Source: Burkholderiales bacterium
GTDB taxonomy: Bacteria > Pseudomonadota > Gammaproteobacteria > Burkholderiales > Burkholderiaceae
Length of the DNA: 6,841 nucleotides
Reading direction: 5' to 3'
Assembly (NCBI GenBank): GCA_947447845.1
Contig: CANFNO010000157.1
Location: 1 to 6,841, forward strand
Positions within the stretch are counted from its first letter, which is position 1. Every line of letters begins with the position of its first letter. The translations under genes and the position numbers were made by a program. A model generated the notes under the pieces. It worked only from the letters and a program-made list of their open reading frames with translations, had not been told where the DNA came from and did no database searches. Shown piece after piece: positions 1 through 5,018 of this stretch.

Positions 1-323
1 ACCAGATTGGTCAGCCACAGGGTCAGGCAGTCCACCACCACCAGCGTGTCGGGGCTACTCAGTCGGTTCAGCGCCTTTGCCAGCGCCACGGGTTCTTCCA
101 TGGTTTGCATGCCGGGCACTCGCTCGGCACGGTCAGCCTGATGACGGGCAATGCGTTGGCGCATCTCGTCATCCCAGGGTTGCGCCGTGGCGATCAATAC
201 CGCCTTGTTCGTGCTGCTGTTATCCAGCCACTGGCGCGCCAACATCTCGGCGCGGCGCGACTTGCCGCTGCGCTGGCCGCCCAGAATCAATTCGCTGGCT
301 GCAATGCGGATCGGGTTGTTCAT
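1..323 (-). CDS. cobU: CobU/CobP, adenosylcobinamide kinase / adenosylcobinamide-phosphate guanylyltransferase (N-terminal part, cut by window edge)
   Basis: This cytoplasmic bifunctional enzyme phosphorylates adenosylcobinamide and then transfers GMP to give adenosyl-GDP-cobinamide, in nucleotide-loop assembly of cobalamin and in cobinamide salvage. 107 residues are visible. They include the P-loop GGQRSGKS (residues 15-22), the RIARHQADR segment (57-65), whose H61 aligns with the guanylylated histidine of Salmonella CobU, and the strand VVVDCLTLWLTNL (95-107). All three are family hallmarks. Full-length CobU is about 180-190 residues, so roughly the last 40 percent lies outside the window. 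The start at 323 is chosen because its ATG overlaps the stop of the preceding cobalamin-binding gene (ATGA, positions 323-320), which suggests translational coupling. It is the third visible gene of the riboswitch-led B12 operon. Confidence 0.95.
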   Translation of the reverse strand, partial: MNNPIRIAASELILGGQRSGKSRRAEMLARQWLDNSSTNKAVLIATAQPWDDEMRQRIARHQADRAERVPGMQTMEEPVALAKALNRLSSPDTLVVVDCLTLWLTNL

Positions 324-1144
324 GCCGATGCCCGTTCCCGCAAATCGGTGTCCATCCATCGCAAAATGTGCACATGCAGTTTGTGCACGCCATCGGTTAG
401 CGCGGCGGGGCCAGGCTGAAGGATTTCAGGCGATTTGATCTCAAAAAGCTGCTGATTTTTGACTGCGGCCACTTCGCCCCAGCCCTCGCGCGCTGCCACA
501 TTCTCGGGCCTGAACTTTTTGCCGCACCAGGAGCCAAAAATGATGTCGGGGTTGCGCCGCACGATTTCGCCACCGTCGGCAATGATGCGATTTTTGCCCA
601 GCGACTCCAGCGACAACTCGGCAAAACAATCGTCGCCACCCGCAATGCCCATCAACTCAGATACCCAGCGGATGGCGCTGATATGCGGCACATCCCATTC
701 TTCAAAAAACACCTTGGGTCGGCGCGCACCAGCCTTTACACGGGCCGCCACGGCCACCTGCATGGCGCTCAAATCGGCCTGCATGGCATGGATGCGCTGC
801 AGGCCCTGCTCGGCCTCGCCAACCATGGCAGCAACCTGAAACAGCATGGAAAAAATCTCCGCCACGCTACGCTGGTTGAAGATGGTCACCTGCACGCCGT
901 GGCGAATCAGGGCCGCAGCGATGTCGGCCTGCAGGTCCGAAAACCCCAGCACGCAATCGGGCTTCAGCGCCAGGATCTTGTCGATCTTGGCGCTCAAGAA
1001 AGCGCTGATCTTGGGCTTTTCCTCGCGCGCCCGACGCGGTCGCACAGTGTAGCCCGAGATGCCCACAATGCGGCTCTCCTGCCCCAGCAGGTAAAGCCAT
1101 TCGGTGGTCTCTTCAGTGAGACAGACGATGCGTTGGGGGCCCAT
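320..1144 (-). CDS. btuF: BtuF-like cobalamin-binding protein without signal peptide
   Basis: A 274-residue protein of the periplasmic-binding-protein fold seen in iron-siderophore and vitamin B12 ABC uptake (COG0614 type). The N-terminus RIVCLTEETTEWLYLLG (5-21) matches the first strand-helix of that fold. SAKIDKILALKPDCVLGFSD (51-70) is the typical 'location of the ligand is unknown' helix-strand, and FFEEWD..HISAIRWVSELMGIAGG (147-170) is the EEWD signature I recall from proteins annotated as cobalamin-binding protein. The coding region starts 3 nt after the btuB stop. That TGA is in the same frame two codons upstream of the ATG, so no longer start is possible. No hydrophobic signal peptide or lipobox precedes the fold. 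Either the protein is cytoplasmic or it is exported in an unrecognised way. No BtuC or BtuD gene is visible. Family is confident; cellular location and exact ligand are inferred from the operon. Confidence 0.85.
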   Translation of the reverse strand: MGPQRIVCLTEETTEWLYLLGQESRIVGISGYTVRPRRAREEKPKISAFLSAKIDKILALKPDCVLGFSDLQADIAAALIRHGVQVTIFNQRSVAEIFSMLFQVAAMVGEAEQGLQRIHAMQADLSAMQVAVAARVKAGARRPKVFFEEWDVPHISAIRWVSELMGIAGGDDCFAELSLESLGKNRIIADGGEIVRRNPDIIFGSWCGKKFRPENVAAREGWGEVAAVKNQQLFEIKSPEILQPGPAALTDGVHKLHVHILRWMDTDLRERASA

Positions 1145-1147
1145 TGA

Positions 1148-3016
1148 TCAGCGCTTGGGCGTCCAGGTTACGCCGGCATACAGACTGAGTGGTTGCTGGT
1201 TGTAACCATAGACCGTCTGGTACTTCTCATCCGTCACGTTGTCGATACGGGACTTGAACAGCCACTCGGAAGAAAGCCGGTACGACAGGGTGAGATCCAG
1301 CACGGTATAGGCTGGCAAATTCACCGAGGTCGAGGCGAATGAAATCGGGTCGAAATACACATCGGGGCGTTCACCTGCGTAGCGAACATCCCCACCCACA
1401 TTCCAAGCGCCCAGTTTCTGCGAAAGTCCCATTGACACCATGGTGCGCGCACGGCGCTGCAACACCTGACCAGTCAGCGCATTCACAGGGTTCTGCTCTG
1501 TCCAACTGCCTCGCGCCTCGGTATTGCCGTAAGTTGCGCGGTAGGACAATTCCATTCCGGTATTGCGGGTGCGGCTGACATTGGCAAATGCCGAGCTGAC
1601 GTACTCATATTCCAGTTGATCTTGCATCCGGGTGTCGAAATAGGTCAGGCGCAACAGTTGCTTTTCCTTTTCATATTGCAATCCCACTTCATGGCTTTGT
1701 GCCAGCTCAGGCTTGAGCAAAGGATTTCCATAGCCTGGCGCATACAAATAACCCAAAGGGGGGGCATTGAATGCACTTGAGCTGCTGGCTGTGACCTTCC
1801 AGGTATCCGTCAACGAATACCCGACGCCTGCGAAATACGTATCTTGCGACAGGCTACCCACTTTATCGCTGCGCACGTTGAATTGAAGCGTAGCCGCGCC
1901 AAAGCATCCTTCCAAGCCCAAAAACACCGCATCAGCCATTCGATTTTGGTCATAGGGCGTCGTGAAGGGGTCATCCGTGTAGCTGTCCACGTGCTGGTGT
2001 TGTTCTTCCAAACCGGCGGTACCCAGCCAATATTCACCCAATGGCAAAGTATTCACCCAGGTGAGCACACCAACTTTGGTGTTGAAGCCATACAAGTTGC
2101 CTTCGAAAGAAAAGCTGCGGTCGGACTGCTCGCTATAGCTCACTCGGCTGTGCCAGGTTCCCCAAGTGTTGTCGGAATAAACGGTTGCCTGATTCAAATT
2201 CACGCGCGAATATTGCGAGTCCAGAGGCGTCATCCAGGTGGCGTCGTAGTTGGTTTTCCCCTCGCTCTGCGTCAATTGAACGCCGACCCGATGGTCCTTG
2301 GTTAAAGCGTGGGAAATGGACGCATGCGCCGAAACATTCTGATAGCTGTCCGCATCGGGATTGGCTGTCACGTATTGCGCCGTGTTAATCGACGAAAAAC
2401 CATCCGTGGTGTAGCGGCTCGCTCCAACATTCAGCGCCGTATCGCCAACGCGCACACTGGCGCCAGCACTGCTTTTCGCGCTACCGCGGGGTCCAACTTC
2501 CAGCGACAGATTAGCACTGGGACTGCTACCTTCATTGCGGGTAAATATCTGAATGACGCCGCCAATAGCGCCGGATCCATAGATTGCAGAGACATTGCCC
2601 CGGACCACTTCAACGCGCTCCACGTTGTCCAGCATGATGTGCTCCAGGCTCACCGTACCGGAAGCATCCTGCTTGTTCTGCGGAACACCATCAATCAATA
2701 TCAGGGTGTCCAAAGACGCAAGTCCACGCAAAAATACGGAGGACACGGATCCTATTCCGCCATTTTGGGTGCGCTGCAAACCCGCATCGCGTTGCAATAA
2801 CGTGATCAGGTCCGTGGCCTGAGACTTTTCAATATCTTCCCGCGTGATAACCGTCGTATGCGCTGTTGCAGAACTCAGCAACTGATAATTCCGACTCGCC
2901 GTCACCACCACCTCACCCAGACTGTGATTTGGGTCCGACTGCGCAGAGGCCGAAAAAGCAGACACGCAGGCGAGCGAAAGCACGCTCAGACGCGTACAAG
3001 TAAAAACAAATTTCAT
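1148..3016 (-). CDS. btuB: BtuB-type TonB-dependent outer-membrane receptor for cobalamin
   Basis: A 622-residue outer-membrane receptor; E. coli BtuB is about 614. A signal peptide with hydrophobic core LSVLSLACVSAFSASA (10-25) probably ends near A25. The Ton box GEVVVTASR (34-42) follows, resembling the E. coli BtuB box. The plug domain (about 48-160) contains VITREDIEKSQATDLITLLQ, VFLRGLASLDTLILIDGVP and NVERVEVVRG...IYGSGAIGGVIQIFTR. The remainder is a barrel of alternating amphipathic strands. I chose ATG 3016 because it gives the signal peptide directly; an upstream in-frame TTG at 3130 would add 38 residues encoded by riboswitch sequence. No strong Shine-Dalgarno sequence is visible. 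Substrate assignment to cobalamin or cobinamide rests on the B12 riboswitch upstream and on the B12-binding protein and cobU downstream. Expression is expected to fall when adenosylcobalamin is plentiful. Confidence 0.93.
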   Translation of the reverse strand: MKFVFTCTRLSVLSLACVSAFSASAQSDPNHSLGEVVVTASRNYQLLSSATAHTTVITREDIEKSQATDLITLLQRDAGLQRTQNGGIGSVSSVFLRGLASLDTLILIDGVPQNKQDASGTVSLEHIMLDNVERVEVVRGNVSAIYGSGAIGGVIQIFTRNEGSSPSANLSLEVGPRGSAKSSAGASVRVGDTALNVGASRYTTDGFSSINTAQYVTANPDADSYQNVSAHASISHALTKDHRVGVQLTQSEGKTNYDATWMTPLDSQYSRVNLNQATVYSDNTWGTWHSRVSYSEQSDRSFSFEGNLYGFNTKVGVLTWVNTLPLGEYWLGTAGLEEQHQHVDSYTDDPFTTPYDQNRMADAVFLGLEGCFGAATLQFNVRSDKVGSLSQDTYFAGVGYSLTDTWKVTASSSSAFNAPPLGYLYAPGYGNPLLKPELAQSHEVGLQYEKEKQLLRLTYFDTRMQDQLEYEYVSSAFANVSRTRNTGMELSYRATYGNTEARGSWTEQNPVNALTGQVLQRRARTMVSMGLSQKLGAWNVGGDVRYAGERPDVYFDPISFASTSVNLPAYTVLDLTLSYRLSSEWLFKSRIDNVTDEKYQTVYGYNQQPLSLYAGVTWTPKR

Positions 3017-3076
3017 AAAAAGAACAACCCGACTAAGAAACCCTCGCCGTCTTCCCCGACAGCACTTGGGCGTTAA

Positions 3077-3096
3077 GGCCGCACTCGCGTGCAGCC
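3077..3096 (-). promoter_or_regulatory. Stable hairpin in the btuB leader, candidate expression-platform element
   Basis: In the btuB mRNA sense an 8-bp stem GGCTGCAC/GTGCGGCC (3096-3089 pairing with 3084-3077, one G-T pair) is closed by a GCGA tetraloop of the GNRA class. It begins about 5 nt after the conserved 3' end of the cobalamin riboswitch. No U-tract follows (next bases TTAACGCC), so it is not a standard rho-independent terminator. It could take part in switching, protect the aptamer from folding into downstream RNA, or affect Rho access. The hairpin is read directly from sequence; the role is inferred. Confidence 0.45.
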
Positions 3097-3100
3097 ACCT

Positions 3101-3300
3101 TGTTGGCCGGTATCCGGGCTGGTGGAGCAACCTTCATCGCCTTCCCGGACGTATGTTCAAGCGTCCAGTGGCTGTGATGAAAGCGGCGTCTTGCGACGCG
3201 TCCACTTACCGTTGCGGGGGCAGCGCAGGTTAGGCGGGCCTGAATAGGCACAACCCTCCTGCTTCCCGTTGAACTGCGGCATGTGAACCACACCGCGAGC
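3101..3300 (-). promoter_or_regulatory. Cobalamin (adenosylcobalamin) riboswitch
   Basis: A cis-acting B12 sensor in the 5' leader of btuB. Read in the btuB sense, the conserved blocks occur in the correct order. There is AACGGGAAGCAGG near 3270-3258. The B12 box GCTGCCCCCGCAAC followed by GGTAAG lies at 3224-3205. GCCACTGG is at 3172-3165, CCGGGAAGGC at 3148-3139 and the 3' signature AGCCCGGATACCGG at 3120-3107. The closing P1 helix can form between CGGTGT (3295-3290) and ATACCG (3113-3108). The aptamer ends about 85 nt before the btuB ATG. Family knowledge says that bound adenosylcobalamin lowers expression of downstream uptake genes. No clear intrinsic terminator is seen between aptamer and start, so control of translation initiation or Rho-dependent attenuation seems more likely. 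Confidence 0.95.
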
Positions 3301-3312
3301 ACCAACGATTGG

Positions 3313-3341
3313 ATTTTAACCTGACGGCCTCCGGCAAAACC
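3313..3341 (-). promoter_or_regulatory. Predicted promoter of the riboswitch-btuB-btuF-cobU operon
   Basis: On the minus strand the box TAAAAT (3318-3313) matches the -10 consensus at five of six positions and predicts a start near 3306, just before the riboswitch P1 helix. The -35 is poor: the 17-nt-spaced hexamer is GGTTTT at 3341-3336. The placement relative to the aptamer is the best support. Confidence 0.45.
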
Positions 3342-3348
3342 CTACAAT
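3321..3348 (+). promoter_or_regulatory. Predicted promoter of the TIGR02449-like–zapA operon
   Basis: A -35-like CTGACG (3321-3326), a 16-nt spacer and TACAAT (3343-3348; five of six matches to TATAAT) form a sigma70-type promoter. The expected start is about 3354-3356, only 2-4 nt before the first ATG at 3358, so the transcript would be almost leaderless. It interleaves with the divergent btuB promoter. Confidence 0.5.
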
Positions 3349-3357
3349 GCGACTTCT

Positions 3358-3603
3358 ATGGCGAACAACGCGACCCCGATGCCGAACCCGTCTCAAATTG
3401 ATCAAATTGCCGAACGTGTGGAGCGCCTTCTGCTGCGCTACGCCGAGGTCCAGCGCACCAACGTGCTGTTGGCCAAGCAGGTGGAGACGCTAACCCATGA
3501 GCGCGACTCACTCAAATCACGACTGAGCGCGGCGCGCTCCCGGGTGGATGCCTTGTTGGAGCGTCTACCCGCCAACAGCGCAAACCAGAAAGACGCGCCA
3601 TGA
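3358..3603 (+). CDS. Small coiled-coil protein of the TIGR02449 type (ZapA-linked)
   Basis: 81 residues, highly charged and helical with no membrane segment. Residues 14-70 carry a heptad-like pattern of I, V and L (IDQIAERVERLLLRYAEVQ, then LLAKQVETLTHERDSLKSRL), and the C-terminal part ends in AARSRVDALLERL (58-70). This resembles the small TIGR02449 proteins encoded beside zapA in other proteobacteria, as I recall that family. The stop overlaps the zapA start by 4 nt (ATGA), so the two proteins are probably translationally coupled and may act together. A function in Z-ring assembly, by analogy with the coiled-coil protein ZapB, is inferred only from location and shape. No Shine-Dalgarno sequence precedes the ATG at 3358; a second in-frame ATG at 3379 (residue 8) is possible. 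Confidence 0.82.
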   Translation: MANNATPMPNPSQIDQIAERVERLLLRYAEVQRTNVLLAKQVETLTHERDSLKSRLSAARSRVDALLERLPANSANQKDAP

Positions 3604-3932
3604 ACCAGCTCGAAGTGCAAATCATGGGCCAGAGCTACTTGCTGGGCTGCCCTGAAGGCGGCGAAACGCGACTGCGCGAGGCCGTTCTGCGAGTGGACGA
3701 GGCGATGTGCAAAATTCGTGATGCCGGGAAGGTACGGGCACGTGACCGCATCGCCGTGCTGGCCGCCCTGAATCTGGCCTTTGACCTGGCCGATAAAGTG
3801 GACCCCGCGGCCACTGAATTCAACGCCACGCCGCTTGGCGCAACGGGCACCATTGCAGCGGATAGCGAAGTGCTGCGAAACCTGTTGGGCAGGCTGGATG
3901 ACGCATTGAGCGAAGACGGTCAGTTGCTTTGA
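3600..3932 (+). CDS. zapA: Cell division protein ZapA
   Basis: ZapA is a cytoplasmic protein that binds and cross-links FtsZ filaments and stabilises the Z ring. This copy is 110 residues, close to the 109 of E. coli ZapA. The N-terminal strand pair LEVQIMGQSYLLGCPEGGE (4-22) matches the ZapA globular head. The helix RLREAVLRVDEAMCKIRDAG (24-43) follows, then RDRIAVLAALNLAFDLAD (48-65), the most conserved segment of the family. A C-terminal helix, LRNLLGRLDDALSED, is expected to form the tetramerising coiled coil. The ATG overlaps the stop of the preceding coiled-coil gene. The 6S RNA gene lies about 65 nt downstream, the arrangement known from many proteobacteria. Confidence 0.95.
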   Translation: MNQLEVQIMGQSYLLGCPEGGETRLREAVLRVDEAMCKIRDAGKVRARDRIAVLAALNLAFDLADKVDPAATEFNATPLGATGTIAADSEVLRNLLGRLDDALSEDGQLL

Positions 3933-3968
3933 CGCGACGGGCTGCTGAAACAAAGCCCTCAAGCGCAT

Positions 3969-3984
3969 TGCTGCGATTGCAGCA
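3969..3984 (+). repeat. Perfect inverted repeat just upstream of the 6S RNA -10 box
   Basis: TGCTGC-GATT-GCAGCA is a perfect 6-bp inverted repeat with a 4-nt loop, ending 2 nt before the ssrS -10 box and covering the usual spacer and -35 region. As RNA it could be the 3' stabilising hairpin of the zapA transcript, though no U-tract follows. As DNA it could be an operator. The repeat is certain; either role is a guess. Confidence 0.5.
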
Positions 3985-3986
3985 CC

Positions 3987-3992
3987 TACAAT
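3987..3992 (+). promoter_or_regulatory. -10 box of the predicted 6S RNA promoter
   Basis: TACAAT lies 5 nt before position 3998, where the closing stem of the 6S RNA begins, exactly where a sigma70 -10 element should be. The -35 is weak (CGCATT at 3964-3969 with 17-nt spacing); TTGCTG at 3968 would leave only 13 nt. Confidence 0.6.
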
Positions 3993-3997
3993 CGAGT

Positions 3998-4172
3998 TGT
4001 CTGCGGTGAGTGCCGGGCTTTATATTTCCTTGTACCAATGCTCTTAGAGCTCCGGGTTTGGAACATTGCCCTGTCAGCGTGATCATCTCGCGTTAGATGA
4101 ACCCAAGGCTGGTGCTGACCTTACCCACCTGAACCATGGTTCAGGATGACGGTCCGGCGCACCGCAGACACC
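3998..4172 (+). ncRNA. ssrS: 6S RNA
   Basis: 6S RNA imitates an open promoter and sequesters the sigma70 RNA polymerase holoenzyme, mainly in stationary phase. The closing stem is a perfect 11 bp: TGTCTGCGGTG (3998-4008) with CACCGCAGACA (4160-4170), continued by GCCGG (4012-4016) with CCGGC (4154-4158). An 18-nt palindrome (4128-4145, CCTGAACC..GGTTCAGG) corresponds to the CUUGAACC..GGUUCAAG hairpin on the 3' side of the E. coli central bubble. The long terminal arm includes GTCAGC (4073-4078) with GCTGAC (4114-4119) and an apical hairpin TCATCT/AGATGA (4083-4088 with 4095-4100). Length is about 173-175 nt, close to the 184 of E. coli. A fitting -10 box precedes it, and the position after zapA is the conserved ssrS locus. 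The exact 3' end is uncertain by a few bases. Confidence 0.92.
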
Positions 4173-4189
4173 TTTATCCCTCCCTCCCC

Positions 4190-5005
4190 ATGACGCTAGA
4201 ACCCCAACTAATTCTTGAACTCGCTGTGCTCGGCCTCTGTACCGGCTATGTGGCAGGCTTGTTGGGCATTGGAGGCGGCATGCTTCTGGGGCCGTTCATC
4301 ACCATCATCCTGTCGGCACGCGGTGTACCAGCAGATCTGGCTGTCAAGATGGCCATTGCCACCTCTATGGGCACCATCATTTTTACGTCCATTTCCAGCG
4401 TTCGTGCGCACCACAAGCGCGGTGCGGTGAAGTGGGACATCGCACGCGGCCTGGCACCCGGTATCGTACTGGGCAGCATGGTGGGAAGTATCGGCATCTT
4501 CGCCCTGCTTAAGGGCACTACGCTGGCCCTTGTGTTTGCCGGATTCATTGGTTTTTCAGCAACGCAGATGGTGCTGGACAAGAAGCCCAAGCCCGGGCGC
4601 AATATGCCCGGTTTTGCGGGCCAATTGGGAGTGGGCACGGTGATCGGCATGATTTCAGGTTTGGTGGGTGCCGGGGGTGGGTTTATCAGCGTGCCGTTCA
4701 TGGTGGCGCACAACGTGCTCATCATCAATGCGGTGGCCACCAGTGCCGCATTGGGCTTCCCTATCGCACTGGCCAATGCGGCAGGCTATGCCATCAGTGG
4801 CCAAGGTGTCGCGGGTTTACCGGCATGGTCGCTCGGCTACATCTGGTTGCCAGCCTTGGTAGTGATTGCAAGCTGCAGCGTACTAACAGCGCCGATGGGT
4901 GCGAGGATGGCGCACTCCCTGCCTGTGGCGCAACTCAAACGCGTCTTCGCAGCGGTTCTTTATGTGCTGGCGGCCTATATGTTGTGGAAAGGGCTGCATG
5001 GTTGA
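4190..5005 (+). CDS. TauE/SafE-family sulfite or organosulfonate permease (COG0730 type)
   Basis: A 271-residue inner-membrane protein with about eight hydrophobic segments. It has the internal duplication typical of the TauE/SafE/YfcA family: the glycine-rich motif GLLGIGGGMLLGP (23-35) recurs as GLVGAGGGFISVP (157-169), each followed by a conserved polar/alanine helix (AVKMAIATSMGTI; INAVATSAALGF). A short cytoplasmic-looking loop DKKPKPGRNMPG (130-141) separates the halves. Members are linked to export or uptake of sulfite, sulfoacetate and related anions; the substrate here cannot be read. I chose ATG 4190 because the upstream ATG at 4136 lies inside the 6S RNA and adds 18 polar residues unlike the family. 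The start follows the 6S 3' end by about 18 nt, lacks a Shine-Dalgarno sequence, and has no separate promoter that I can see. It may be co-transcribed with the 6S RNA precursor. Confidence 0.9.
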   Translation: MTLEPQLILELAVLGLCTGYVAGLLGIGGGMLLGPFITIILSARGVPADLAVKMAIATSMGTIIFTSISSVRAHHKRGAVKWDIARGLAPGIVLGSMVGSIGIFALLKGTTLALVFAGFIGFSATQMVLDKKPKPGRNMPGFAGQLGVGTVIGMISGLVGAGGGFISVPFMVAHNVLIINAVATSAALGFPIALANAAGYAISGQGVAGLPAWSLGYIWLPALVVIASCSVLTAPMGARMAHSLPVAQLKRVFAAVLYVLAAYMLWKGLHG

Positions 5006-5018
5006 GCCTTCGCGGACG

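Noticed and set aside
1844..2800. Plus-strand open frames of about 150-160 codons opposite btuB.
   Set aside because: Antisense to a receptor gene with continuous family similarity; no recognisable domains or start signals.
3033..3305. Minus-strand open frame of 90 codons upstream of btuB.
   Set aside because: It coincides with the cobalamin riboswitch and leader, and its product has no recognisable features.
3939..3958. GGGCT/AGCCC as a zapA terminator.
   Set aside because: Only 5 bp with a 10-nt loop and no U-tract after it; too weak to call.
3438..3968. Long minus-strand open frame opposite the TIGR02449-like gene and zapA.
   Set aside because: It is a shadow of two well supported plus-strand genes with family matches, as expected at this GC content.
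4136..4189. N-terminal extension of the TauE-family protein from ATG 4136.
   Set aside because: It lies within the 3' half of the 6S RNA (the ATG is the centre of its 18-nt palindrome) and encodes a polar stretch that does not fit the family; ATG 4190 leads straight into the first membrane helix.
4246..4776. 176-codon minus-strand frame opposite the TauE-family gene.
   Set aside because: Low-complexity proline/alanine/methionine composition typical of an antisense shadow of a membrane-protein gene.
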